NCBI RefSeq assembly: GCF_008802405.1
Contig: NZ_VZDO01000003.1
Span: 248,001-312,000, forward strand
Reading direction: 5' to 3'
Length of the DNA: 64,000 nucleotides
Source of the DNA: Plantimonas leprariae
GTDB taxonomy: Bacteria > Pseudomonadota > Alphaproteobacteria > Rhizobiales > Rhizobiaceae
A program made the translations under genes and the position numbers. Of the stretch, positions 21,801 through 29,368 are shown in pieces (position 1 is the stretch's first letter; each line of letters starts with the position of its first letter). A model generated the notes under the pieces. It saw nothing but the letters and a program-made list of their open reading frames with translations, was not told the DNA's origin and searched no databases.

Positions 21801-22131
21801 CGCCCGGCAACTGCCCCGTCACCTGGATCGTCGGGAAGTCGACCTGCGGCAGCGGCGCGACGGGCAGGAACCAGAAGGACACGATGCCGACGAGCAGGAG
21901 CCCGACCGCCAGCAGCGAGGTGGCGATCGGGTAGCGGATGAACGGCCCCGAAAGCCGACCGCCCTCGTCGGACGCCTCGTCCACCGCCGCCGTCACGTCC
22001 GTTTCGCGCGGCGGCCCATCGCCGGCCTGGACACGCTCGCCGGACGCCTCGCGCGCCTCGATCCGACGCTCGTCGTCGCGGGACCCGGACTCGTCGCGGC
22101 GATCCGGCTGGTCGGGCGGTCGGTCGGTCAT
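18832..22131 (-). CDS. RND efflux permease (HAE1/MdtBC type)
   Basis: 1099 residues. An unusual hydrophilic, charged N-terminal extension of about 65 residues precedes the standard RND start (GPFIRYPIATSLLAVGLLLVG). Two repeats of six membrane helices flank two large periplasmic loops. The conserved porter and proton-relay regions are visible, including VVDDAIVVLENIQRH in the first half and IGIVKKNGIMLVDFA in the second. It is the inner-membrane pump of a tripartite drug-efflux system. The start ATG lies 7 nt after the adaptor stop. No outer-membrane factor is encoded nearby. Confidence 0.92.
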   Translation of the reverse strand: MTDRPPDQPDRRDESGSRDDERRIEAREASGERVQAGDGPPRETDVTAAVDEASDEGGRLSGPFIRYPIATSLLAVGLLLVGIVSFWFLPVAPLPQVDFPTIQVTGQLPGASPETMASSVAQPLETQFAQIEGVSEMTSQSTLGRTQITLQFELSRDVDAAANDVQAAINAAGGQLPDDLPTPPTYRKVNPADAPILILGATSDTMPIVELNDAIETKVSQQLSQVAGVGQVIVGGQQKPAVRVQLDPAKLYAKQMTVEDVRTALEGVTSNSAKGSIDGANRAFTIYSNDQLTEAEAWNGTIVTYRDLAPVRVKDIGRAILGPEDAKQAAWTDGKRGVFLIVFKQPNANVIDVVDSINEELPRLKEGLPPGIRLWSLSDRTTTIRASVEDVEFTLLITVGLVVAVIFVFLRTLWGTVIPSLTVPLALFGTCAGMLAFGYTLDNLSLMALTIAVGFVVDDAIVVLENIQRHIENGMKPMQAALKGAGEIGFTILSISLSLVAVLIPLLLMTGIIGRLFREFSVVLAMTILISAAVSLTLTPMMASRFLVPERPMAERGRLFRWSERGFEALVNGYMRGLDVVLRHRLATLLVFFATLGATVALFVMIPKGFFPQQDTGLIQGKVEAAQSISFAAMSARQEEVGRIVQADPDVASVAMRVGGSGGDAANVGSMYITLKPRDEREADADAIIRRLRDKFHGVMGVQVFLQAQQDVRIGGRQSRTQYQFTLTTPETAELNSSAPKVLDALKKLPELADVASDQQTSGTTLTLTIDRDQASRYGIRPDVIDATLNDAFGQRQIAQYFTQLNSYHVVMEVLPELQGDPETLDKLYVKAEGGALVPLSAFAKWTTVPVRPLLISHQSQFPSVTISFNLAPGVALGEATEAAEKAVADLKLPPAVQTKFSGSAQAFQSSLATMPLLILAALVAVYLILGILYESYIHPLTILSTLPSAGVGALATLMLFGYEFSLIALVALILLIGIVKKNGIMLVDFAIMLEGEGKPAEEAIREAARLRFRPIMMTTAAAMLGAVPLMIGGHTGSELRQPLGFAMVGGLIVSQALTLFTTPVIYLYLDRLQQRLGRRRAKAEPANEEKVGIAQPAE

Positions 22132-22138
22132 CGCGGCG

Positions 22139-23371
22139 TCAGTTCTCCGCCGTGTCGCGCTTGTTGTCCGCCTGCGAGACGGCCGGCCCATCCTCCGTCG
22201 CCGGCTTCGCCTCGCCTTCCTTCGCCTTCGGTTCGACGAGCGTGTCCGGCTGGACGCGGTAATGGCCCTCCGTCACCACCGTCTCGCCGGCCTGCAGACC
22301 TTTCCCGACGAGCGAGCGGCCGTTCTGGTTGCCGGCCACCTCCACTTTCCGCATCTCGGCCTTGTTGTCCGGCTTCACGACATAGACGAACAGGCCGTCC
22401 GGGCCCTGCTGGATCGCGTTCTCGTCGACGCTGACGCCGTCCTTCACGGTGCGCGCCAGAAGCTGCGTCGTCACCGAAAGGCCGGGCCAAAGCGCGCCGT
22501 CGTCGTTGCGGAAGGTCGCCTTGAGGCGCAGCGTGCCGCTGGTCTGGTCGATGGCGTTGTCGACGAACGACAGTTCGCCCTTGGCGAGCGAGCGCTGGCC
22601 GTCCGAGCTCAGCGCCTCGACGGCGGGGCGGCCGGCGGCGAGCGCGTCGCGGATCGTCTGGAGCTCGCCTTCCGGCTCGGTGAACACCACCACGATCGGC
22701 GAGACCTGCTGGATATTGGCGATGCCGTTCGCGTCGGACGGGCCGACGAGATTGCCGGAATCGGCGAGGCGAAAGCCGATCCGCCCCGTGATCGGCGACT
22801 GGATGCGCGTGTAGCTGAGCTGCGTCTTCGCGTCGTCGATCGCCGCTTTGTCACCGGCGACGAGGGCGGTGAGCTGGTTCACCGTCGCCCCCTGCGTGTC
22901 GCGCTCCTGGCGCGTGGTGATCTGCTGCTGGGCCAGCTTGTCGAGCCGCTCGAAGATGGTGCGGGCGTCCCGAAGGTTCGCCTCGTCCTGCGCGAGCTTC
23001 GCCTCGGCCTGCGCCAGCGCCGCCTGGAAGGGGCGCGGGTCGATCTCGACCAGGAGGTCGCCGGCGCGCACGATCTGGCCTTCCTGGAAGTTGAGCCGGA
23101 CGATCTGGCCCGAGACCTGCGCGCGCACCGTCACGCTGTTCAGCGCCTGTACCGTACCGAGGCTGCCGAGCAGGATCGGGAAATCGCCGCTCGCCGCCTT
23201 TTCGACCGTGACGGGAACCCCCTTCGGCGGCTGCTTTTCCGCCGCCTGCTCGGGAGCCGCGGCGGCGTAGTAGTGCCAGCCGAAATAACCGGCGCCGCCG
23301 AGAGCAAAAAGCGCGAGAACGGTGAGGACGGCGGCGCGTGGGCTCCGACGCCGTGGCGACTCATCGTGCAT
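22139..23371 (-). CDS. RND efflux periplasmic adaptor (membrane fusion protein)
   Basis: 410 residues with one N-terminal membrane anchor (residues 14-34). Lipoyl half-motifs flank an alpha-helical hairpin (about residues 105-165), followed by a beta-barrel domain. The MdtA-like pattern is seen in VRAQVSGQIVRLNFQEGQ and SPITGRIGFRLAD. The C-terminal tail is charged and low complexity. It connects the inner-membrane pump to an outer-membrane channel. It is the first gene of an adaptor-pump pair. Confidence 0.92.
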   Translation of the reverse strand: MHDESPRRRSPRAAVLTVLALFALGGAGYFGWHYYAAAAPEQAAEKQPPKGVPVTVEKAASGDFPILLGSLGTVQALNSVTVRAQVSGQIVRLNFQEGQIVRAGDLLVEIDPRPFQAALAQAEAKLAQDEANLRDARTIFERLDKLAQQQITTRQERDTQGATVNQLTALVAGDKAAIDDAKTQLSYTRIQSPITGRIGFRLADSGNLVGPSDANGIANIQQVSPIVVVFTEPEGELQTIRDALAAGRPAVEALSSDGQRSLAKGELSFVDNAIDQTSGTLRLKATFRNDDGALWPGLSVTTQLLARTVKDGVSVDENAIQQGPDGLFVYVVKPDNKAEMRKVEVAGNQNGRSLVGKGLQAGETVVTEGHYRVQPDTLVEPKAKEGEAKPATEDGPAVSQADNKRDTAEN

Positions 23372-23455
23372 GCGGTTCGGTCTCCGTCGACCGACAGCAA
23401 CGGCGATTCGTCCTTTCCGTTCAATAACGAAGCTGCGACAAAGCGCGTGAGCGGG

Positions 23456-24115
23456 CTAGGCTCGCCCGTCCTCGCCGCGCCAGAGCGTCGCGACCGGCCC
23501 CTCCGCCCGATCGGGCTTCGAGTCGCCGATGAACACCACCACCGGGCCGGGCGTGGGATTGGCCGGCTCGTAGAAGTCGATGAGCCCCGGATGCGCCTCC
23601 TGGAAGAAGCGCGGCCGAACGCCTTCCCGGCGCAGGAGGAAGTCGATCACTACCTGATCGCCGTGCACGGCGTTCGGCACGGGCCCGCACGAGCCGGCCC
23701 GCATCCAGCGCTCCGGCTCGGCGGCGAAGGCGGCGTGGACGAAGCCGAGTTCGTCGCCGCTCCAGCGCATCAGTGCGCTCGACAGCCGGCCCTTGTGGAA
23801 GAAGTCCTCCATCGCGGCGAGCCCCGGCTCGGCCAGTCTGGACGCGTCGCCAGCGAACACCGTGTCGAGATCGCAGAGCACCGTGGTCCCGTCGAACAGG
23901 CCGGGGCGGAAGGCCTCGAGCTTCGACCACCAGGCAGGCCAGCTCCGCTCCAGCGGCACCCGCTCGACGCCGGGAACGTCGAGCGCGAGGTCGGTCAGGC
24001 AGACGAAGCGCTCGAAGGCCGGCGCGAAACGCCGCGCGCCTCGGAACAGCCGCTCCACCCAGACGGCGTCGTAGCGCCCGCCGCCCTTGCAGACGGTCGC
24101 GAGCGTCGCGGTCAC
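23456..24115 (-). CDS. Glycosyltransferase-like protein, 219 aa
   Basis: The start GTG follows a GAGGTG-like Shine-Dalgarno sequence. The protein begins with a beta strand (ATLATVCKGGGRYD). It has a DxD-type motif in TTVLCDLDTVFAGD preceded by WWSKLEAFRPGLF, the layout of a nucleotide-sugar-binding GT-A fold of the GT8/capsular type. A second acidic motif, HGDQVVIDFLL, and a C-terminal VVVFIGDSKP follow. This is a family-level guess; donor and acceptor are unknown. It is divergent from a GT29-like gene. Confidence 0.6.
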   Translation of the reverse strand: MTATLATVCKGGGRYDAVWVERLFRGARRFAPAFERFVCLTDLALDVPGVERVPLERSWPAWWSKLEAFRPGLFDGTTVLCDLDTVFAGDASRLAEPGLAAMEDFFHKGRLSSALMRWSGDELGFVHAAFAAEPERWMRAGSCGPVPNAVHGDQVVIDFLLRREGVRPRFFQEAHPGLIDFYEPANPTPGPVVVFIGDSKPDRAEGPVATLWRGEDGRA

Positions 24116-24204
24116 GGCTTCGCACCTCGCAAGGCGGCGGCGGTCGGCATGGCCGTCACGGGTTGGTTTCGCATATCCGTCGCGGTCCTTTCGAAAGCAG
24201 CCGC

Positions 24205-24855
24205 ATGTCCGATCCGTTCCAGCCCGACCCGTTCCGCGCCGCCTTCGACCCGGACGCGCTGCCGGCGGGAACGGGCGTCGCGATCGTCGGCAACGCGCCG
24301 GAAACGGGCGACCACGCCGCCCGGATCGACGCGGCCGACCTCGTGGTGCGCTTCAACAACGCCCCCGGTCTCGGGCGGCAGGCCGGGACGCGGACGACCC
24401 ATCTCGTGCTCGTCAACCACGGCGGGCAGATGCGCGAATGGCTGGAGGATCCGGATTTCGTCCGGCGGCGCGTCGTCGCGGAGGCCGGAGCCTTCCTGTT
24501 GCCCTTTCCGCCGAAGCCGCCGGAGGCGGATCCAAGCGAGGACGGACGCGACTGGACCGGAGAGGCGGCTGCCCGGCTCAGACCGCTCGGCTGCCCGGTC
24601 GCCGTCCTGCCGGAGCCGCTGACGCGCGAGGCCGCGGCCCTCGTCCGGCGGGAGGCCGGCCGGCCGGCGGCGCCAAGCACCGGCTACCTCACGGCCTTCG
24701 CGCTTCTCGCCGTCACCCGCCCGGAGGCGGTGCGCTTCGACGTCTTCGGCTTCGGCTTCGCCGGCTGGGAGGGCCACGCCTTCGACGCCGAGCGGCGCTG
24801 GTTCGAGGCGATGGCGGCGGCGGGTCGCCTCCGCCTTCACCCGGTCCGGAATTGA
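24205..24855 (+). CDS. GT29/sialyltransferase-motif-like protein, 216 aa
   Basis: A soluble protein with an N-terminal GVAIVGNAPE segment followed by DAADLVVRFNNAPG. This pair resembles the L-sialylmotif region (VGNS...DxVxRxN) of glycosyltransferase family 29. A later APSTGYLTAFALL and a C-terminal FDVFGFGFAGWEGHAFDAE with histidine fit the small sialylmotif and very-small motif. Bacterial members of this group are uncharacterised, so sialyl transfer should not be assumed. It is divergent from the neighbouring GT-A-like gene, with an 89-nt shared spacer. Confidence 0.6.
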   Translation: MSDPFQPDPFRAAFDPDALPAGTGVAIVGNAPETGDHAARIDAADLVVRFNNAPGLGRQAGTRTTHLVLVNHGGQMREWLEDPDFVRRRVVAEAGAFLLPFPPKPPEADPSEDGRDWTGEAAARLRPLGCPVAVLPEPLTREAAALVRREAGRPAAPSTGYLTAFALLAVTRPEAVRFDVFGFGFAGWEGHAFDAERRWFEAMAAAGRLRLHPVRN

Positions 24856-24862
24856 AGATCGC

Positions 24863-25099
24863 TCAGCCGGAGCCGTTCGGGTTGGCGGGGATGTTCGTGC
24901 CCGGCACGACGGGCTCGGCCGGGTTCGCCGGCACCAGCCCACGATTGATCGCCGGGACGCCGCCGTCGGGCGTCGCGTCGTCGTGCGAGCGGGCGTAGAC
25001 GAAGATGCCGAGCACCACGGCGATCGCGACGATGAGCACGATCGCCACCGGCGTGAAGGTGTTGTGCTGGTGGTCCGAATACTGGTCGTTCTCGGGCAT
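24863..25099 (-). CDS. Small single-pass membrane protein, 78 aa
   Basis: A short hydrophilic, His/Asp-rich N-terminus is followed by one membrane helix (about residues 17-36, VAIVLIVAIAVVLGIFV) and a Pro/Asn-rich tail. No family recognised. It lies 24 nt upstream, with respect to the minus strand, of nothing on the same unit except the end of opgH to its right, and it is convergent with the GT29-like gene (7 nt apart). Hydrophobicity pattern and codon use support it as a real gene. Confidence 0.6.
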   Translation of the reverse strand: MPENDQYSDHQHNTFTPVAIVLIVAIAVVLGIFVYARSHDDATPDGGVPAINRGLVPANPAEPVVPGTNIPANPNGSG

Positions 25100-25123
25100 G
25101 GCCGCTCCCGTTCCATCACCGTC

Positions 25124-26953
25124 TTAGCGCAAGGCCTCCGCCGGCTCCAGATGCGATGGCCAGCGGCCTGCAGGGGCCGCCCTCGGCACGCTCGCGCGCG
25201 CCGTTCCTTCCGCCGACGGCGCCTCGGCGAGCAGCGCCTCGACCTTCGCGGTTTCCGCGCGCAAGGACAGGAGCTCGGGAGCGGGCTCCGTTTCGTCCGG
25301 CGTCAGGAACAGTCGCAGCCGCGCCGCCGCGAGGCCGAGGCTCATGCGGCTGGACAGGACGGTCAGCGGGGCGCTGAGCAGGAGCCCGGCGAAGAGCGGG
25401 CTCATCCACCAGAACACCGCCGGGTCGAGCCGCCAGACGAGCGCTCCCCAGAGCAACGCGATCGCCATGTGCCAGCGGTGCCGCCGCGTCGCCTCGCCCC
25501 AGCCGACGCCCCGGTCGGTGCGGTGCTGCGGGTCCCAGGCGACCGTCCGGCCGGCGAGCGTCGCCACGACGAAACCGGTGTAGAAGACCAGCGACATCGG
25601 GTTCCAGAGGATGCCGAACAGCGTCTCGGCAATCGCGCTCGCGAGGAGCGGCCCCGCGCCGCCGAAAGCCCGCCGGCGCCGCCTGTCCGCCAGCGTCAGC
25701 GCGATCGACAGGACCTTCGGCAGGAAGATCACCGTCAGGCTGAGGCCGAACAGCACCGGCGCCGCGACTGCCGGCGCCAGCAGCGTGTCCGCTCCGCCGC
25801 CGACGCTCGCCGCCGGCTGGGACGCGTATTGCAGCGTGCCGACGATGAGGAACAGGAGCCAGACCGGCGCCGAGGCGTAGGCGAAGATGCCGTTCACGAG
25901 ATGAAAGAGGAACGGCCAGGTCAGCCCCTTCTCGGCGAGGAGCGCCAAATGCTGGAGGTTGCCCTGGCACCAGCGGCGGTCGCGCTGGGCGAAGTCGAGC
26001 GTGTTGGAGGGCATGTCCTCCCAGGTGCCGTCGAGGTCGGGCAGCATCCGCACCTCCCAGCCGGCGCGCCGGAGGAAGGCGGCCTCCACGACGTCGTGGC
26101 AAAGGATCTCGCCGCCGAGCGGCGGCCGGCCGGCGAGGATCGGCAGCTCGCAATGCTCGCGGAACGGCTGGACGCGGATCATCGCGTTGTGGCCCCAGTA
26201 GATCGCGTCGCCGCCGGTCCAGAACGTCATGCCCTCCGTGTGGAGCGGCGCGTAGAGGCGAGCGGCGAACTGCTGGATGCGGGCAAAAAGCGTCAGGCGG
26301 CGCGCCGGAAAGCAGAGCGTCTGGACGAGGCCGAGTTTCGGGTCCGCCGCCATCGTCTCCGCCATGCGCCGGATCGTCGCGCCGCTCATCACCGAGTCGG
26401 CGTCGAGCACCAGCATGAACTCGAACGCGTCGCCGTGCCGCTCGCAGAACTCGGCGATGTTGCCGGCTTTCCGCCGCGCGTTGACGGCGCGGCGGCGGTA
26501 GCGCAGTTCCGGCAGGCCGGCGGTCTCGGCTCGCGTCGCGGCGAAGGCGGTTTCCTCGGCCTCGGCCCGGGCGAGGCTCCGCGTGTCGCTGAGCACGAAG
26601 ACCGGCGCGACCGCGAGCCCGGCGTCCCGCATCGAGCGGCGGATCGCGGCGACCGCGCCGAACACCCCGGCGACGTCCTCGTCGCAGATCGGCATCACCA
26701 CGGCGAGCCGGCTGCAATCCACCTCTCCCGCCCCTTGATCCCCTTTCCGACCGGCGAAGGCGCGGTGGAGAAGGCCGAGCACGACCTGCCAGGACTGCGC
26801 CGTGACGTAGCCGCTGGAAAGGACGAGGAGCAGGAGCATCAGCGCGTCGGCGAGGCCGAAGCCGTTCGCCGCCATCGGCGGGTAGGCAAGCGCCGCGGTG
26901 ACCCCCGTCAGCGCCAGCGTCGGAAGGATAAATGTCAGTCGGCGAACGATCAT
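25124..26953 (-). CDS. mdoH: Glucan biosynthesis glucosyltransferase OpgH (MdoH)
   Basis: 609 residues, inner membrane. Two N-terminal membrane helices precede a cytoplasmic GT2 domain with the acidic motifs MPICDED, LDADSVMSG and the processive-enzyme motif QRDRRWCQGN. Several C-terminal helices follow. OpgH uses UDP-glucose to make beta-1,2-linked osmoregulated periplasmic glucan. It is shorter than the E. coli enzyme (about 850) but similar to alphaproteobacterial copies. The usual partner opgG is not adjacent. Many Rhizobiales use the cyclic-glucan enzyme NdvB instead. Confidence 0.92.
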   Translation of the reverse strand: MIVRRLTFILPTLALTGVTAALAYPPMAANGFGLADALMLLLLVLSSGYVTAQSWQVVLGLLHRAFAGRKGDQGAGEVDCSRLAVVMPICDEDVAGVFGAVAAIRRSMRDAGLAVAPVFVLSDTRSLARAEAEETAFAATRAETAGLPELRYRRRAVNARRKAGNIAEFCERHGDAFEFMLVLDADSVMSGATIRRMAETMAADPKLGLVQTLCFPARRLTLFARIQQFAARLYAPLHTEGMTFWTGGDAIYWGHNAMIRVQPFREHCELPILAGRPPLGGEILCHDVVEAAFLRRAGWEVRMLPDLDGTWEDMPSNTLDFAQRDRRWCQGNLQHLALLAEKGLTWPFLFHLVNGIFAYASAPVWLLFLIVGTLQYASQPAASVGGGADTLLAPAVAAPVLFGLSLTVIFLPKVLSIALTLADRRRRRAFGGAGPLLASAIAETLFGILWNPMSLVFYTGFVVATLAGRTVAWDPQHRTDRGVGWGEATRRHRWHMAIALLWGALVWRLDPAVFWWMSPLFAGLLLSAPLTVLSSRMSLGLAAARLRLFLTPDETEPAPELLSLRAETAKVEALLAEAPSAEGTARASVPRAAPAGRWPSHLEPAEALR

Positions 26954-27234
26954 CGGGACGGCGAACCTCCGCTTCGCCGCCCGGCAACCGCGCGGCCACG
27001 GGAGCGCGGCATGCCGGCGAAAACCTCGGGCGAAGCTGCGTTCCCGCGGCCTTCCCGGTCGCCGCAGCGCCTCCCGCCGCCGAACTTCGCGCGCCGCCTC
27101 GGCGCGGCGACTGCGGCATATTGCTCGGTGCCCCTCGCCTTTGCGCCGCCCGGCGAGGCGATAGATGCGATCTTAGCGAAGAAGCCGCCCGCCCGCCGCG
27201 GCCGGCGTCGCATCGACTTTTGGGAGCTGAAGTT
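26954..27234. other. Divergent promoter region between opgH and the inositol operon
   Basis: 281 bp without a supported gene. It must hold the promoters of both opgH and the inositol-phosphate synthase operon. A 7-bp stem (CCTCGCC at 27133-27139, GGCGAGG at 27152-27158) is the only clear hairpin. I could not identify a convincing -35/-10 pair. Confidence 0.4.
27222..27226 (+). promoter_or_regulatory. Ribosome binding site fixing a TTG start for inositol-3-phosphate synthase
   Basis: GGGAG followed by eight bases and TTG (27235). No in-frame ATG or GTG lies at a sensible distance before the conserved Rossmann motif, so TTG is the best start. Confidence 0.6.
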
Positions 27235-28428
27235 TTGCTGGATTCCGCGAGACCCGAACGGCTTGGCGTCGCGATCGTCGGCCTCGGGGGCGCCGTCGCG
27301 ACCACGGCCGTCGCCGGCATCGAGATGCTGAAGGCCGGATCGAACCGCAAGGACGGCCTGCCGCTCGCCGACGTCTCGGTGCCGGGCCTCAGCGACTACC
27401 GCGACATCGTGTTCGGCGGCTGGGACCTGAACGCCAACGATCTCGGCCTCGCGGCCGAGGAGCACGGCGTCCTGTCGAAGGGCGACCTTCAGGACGGCGC
27501 CGCCGCGCTGAAGGAGATGAAGCCCTGGGCGGCGGTCGGCAGCGAGAAGTTCTGCAAGAACGTCGTGGGCAAGAACCTCAACAAGGCGAAGAACCACCGC
27601 GAGGCGGTGGAGATGATCGCCGACGATCTCCGGCGTTTCAAGGAGGAGAGCGGCGTCGACCGCGTCGTGGTGCTGAACCTCGCCTCGACCGAGCGCTGGC
27701 CGGACCTGACGAAGGACACGCTGAACACGGCGGAAGCCTTCGAGCGCGGCCTCGATTCCGACGACGAGGCGATCGGCCCGGCGATGCTCTACGCCTACGC
27801 GGCGATCGCGAACGGCACCGGCTACGCCAACTTCACGCCGAGCGTCGCGGCCGACGTGCCGGCGCTGATGGCGCTCGCCGAGACCCACAACGTGCCGATC
27901 GCCGGCAAGGACGGCAAGACCGGCCAGACCATGATGAAGACCGTGATCGCGCCGGCGCTGAAGGCCCGCTCGCTCCACGTCGACGGCTGGTTCTCCACCA
28001 ACATCCTCGGCAATCGCGACGGCCTGGCGCTGACCGACCCGAACTCGCTGCAGTCGAAGCTGAACACCAAGGGCGGCGTCCTCGATGAGATCCTCGGCTA
28101 TCCGGTCGAGGACCACCTCGTCGACATCCGCTACTACCGGCCGCGCGGCGACGATAAGGAAGCTTGGGACAATGTCGACGTCACCGGCTTCATGGGCCAG
28201 AAGATGCAGATCAAGATCAACTTCCTCTGCAAGGACTCGATCCTCGCCGCGCCGCTCGCGATCGAGATCGCCCGCGTCGTCGGCCTCGCCTCGAAGCGCG
28301 GCGACGGCGGCGCGCAGGAGCAACTCAGCCACTTCTTCAAGGCGCCGATGGTGAAGCCCGGCCACCAGGTCGAGCACGCCTTCCACCGCCAGGAGGCGAT
28401 GCTGATGGACTGGCTCGCCAACGGCTGA
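27235..28428 (+). CDS. Inositol-3-phosphate synthase
   Basis: About 397 residues. The N-terminal Rossmann motif GVAIVGLGGAVATTAVAG binds NAD+. Conserved blocks of the family follow: VLNLASTERWPD, AIANGTGYANFTPS, then the catalytic-region GKDGKTGQTMMKT and FSTNILGNRDG. The enzyme converts glucose-6-phosphate to 1D-myo-inositol-3-phosphate through an internal redox cycle. It is the first gene of a tightly packed seven-gene run ending in a GT4 glycosyltransferase and a PIG-L deacetylase. It therefore probably supplies the cyclitol for that pathway rather than general inositol metabolism. The 7-nt gap to the next gene supports one operon. Confidence 0.93.
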   Translation: MLDSARPERLGVAIVGLGGAVATTAVAGIEMLKAGSNRKDGLPLADVSVPGLSDYRDIVFGGWDLNANDLGLAAEEHGVLSKGDLQDGAAALKEMKPWAAVGSEKFCKNVVGKNLNKAKNHREAVEMIADDLRRFKEESGVDRVVVLNLASTERWPDLTKDTLNTAEAFERGLDSDDEAIGPAMLYAYAAIANGTGYANFTPSVAADVPALMALAETHNVPIAGKDGKTGQTMMKTVIAPALKARSLHVDGWFSTNILGNRDGLALTDPNSLQSKLNTKGGVLDEILGYPVEDHLVDIRYYRPRGDDKEAWDNVDVTGFMGQKMQIKINFLCKDSILAAPLAIEIARVVGLASKRGDGGAQEQLSHFFKAPMVKPGHQVEHAFHRQEAMLMDWLANG

Positions 28429-28435
28429 CGCTCCG

Positions 28436-29368
28436 GTGTCAGCCATGCTCCAATCGAACGACGCTGCGCCGGGAACGCTGGACCCGGCGCTGAAACCGCT
28501 CTTCGGCGAGATCGGCAACCTGAAGCGCATCCGCTCGGCCGGCCGCGACGGCTCGATCGCGAGCCGCCTGTTCGCGCGCGCCTGGGGCGAACTCGTCGTC
28601 GGCGCGCCCGCGGCGGACGTGGCGGCGGAGATCACCGCGGCGGCCCTCGCGGCCGCGCGGCTCGGCGACATCGACCGGAGGCTTCTCCTCACCGCCGGCC
28701 TGTCGGAAGGGGATGCCGACGCCGTGCTCCGCGCGGCCGTAGGGGAATTCGCTGACGTCTTGGGGCCGGAAGCGACGGAGCGCTTCGCCGCCGCGACCGG
28801 CGTGCCGGAGCGAACCGCCGCCCCGCCGCCGGCCTTCGTGCACGCCTTGAGCCGGCAGCCCCGCGCCGGCGTCACCTGCCCCGGCCGGCCCCGCATCATG
28901 CTGGAGCCGCCGGAGAACCATGCCGAGCACTGTCTCGTCGTCGCCGTCCTCGGCGTCCTCCTCGCGCCGGCCTACGGGGCGGATGCCGGCATCGTGTTCC
29001 TCGCCTCGCTCGCGCACCATTTCCACAATGCGGGGATGCCGGATTCCGGCTTCACCGGCGAGATGCTGCTGGGCGACCATCTGGAGCCGGTGATGCGCCA
29101 CTTCACCGATACGGCGCTCGCCGAACTTCCCGAGCCGCTGCGCGGACAGGTCGTCGAGGCGCGCCGCGTCCTGCCGGATGCCGACACGCCCGAAGGCCGT
29201 GCCTTCAACGCCGCCGATACGATCGACCGGGTGATGCAGATCGAGCAGCACCTTCAGGCGGCCACGCTGACGATGTCCCGCGTCCTTGGCGAGATGGAGC
29301 TCGTCCACGACGGGCCGGTGAAGGGCTTCCAGACCAGGGTCCTCGCCGAGATGGGTCTCGCGTCGTGA
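28436..29368 (+). CDS. HD-domain-like protein of the inositol operon
   Basis: 310 residues from a GTG (an ATG three codons later is equally possible). The N-terminal 150 residues are alpha-helical and not recognised. From about 150 the protein resembles HD phosphohydrolases: ENHAEHC (His162, His165), then SLAHHFHNAG (His194, 195, 197) in place of the usual HD, and ADTIDRVMQIEQH (Asp261, Asp264). Loss of the canonical His-Asp pair means phosphatase activity is uncertain. A role in dephosphorylating inositol phosphate is attractive but is inference from position only. Its stop overlaps the next start (GTGA). Confidence 0.72.
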   Translation: MSAMLQSNDAAPGTLDPALKPLFGEIGNLKRIRSAGRDGSIASRLFARAWGELVVGAPAADVAAEITAAALAAARLGDIDRRLLLTAGLSEGDADAVLRAAVGEFADVLGPEATERFAAATGVPERTAAPPPAFVHALSRQPRAGVTCPGRPRIMLEPPENHAEHCLVVAVLGVLLAPAYGADAGIVFLASLAHHFHNAGMPDSGFTGEMLLGDHLEPVMRHFTDTALAELPEPLRGQVVEARRVLPDADTPEGRAFNAADTIDRVMQIEQHLQAATLTMSRVLGEMELVHDGPVKGFQTRVLAEMGLAS

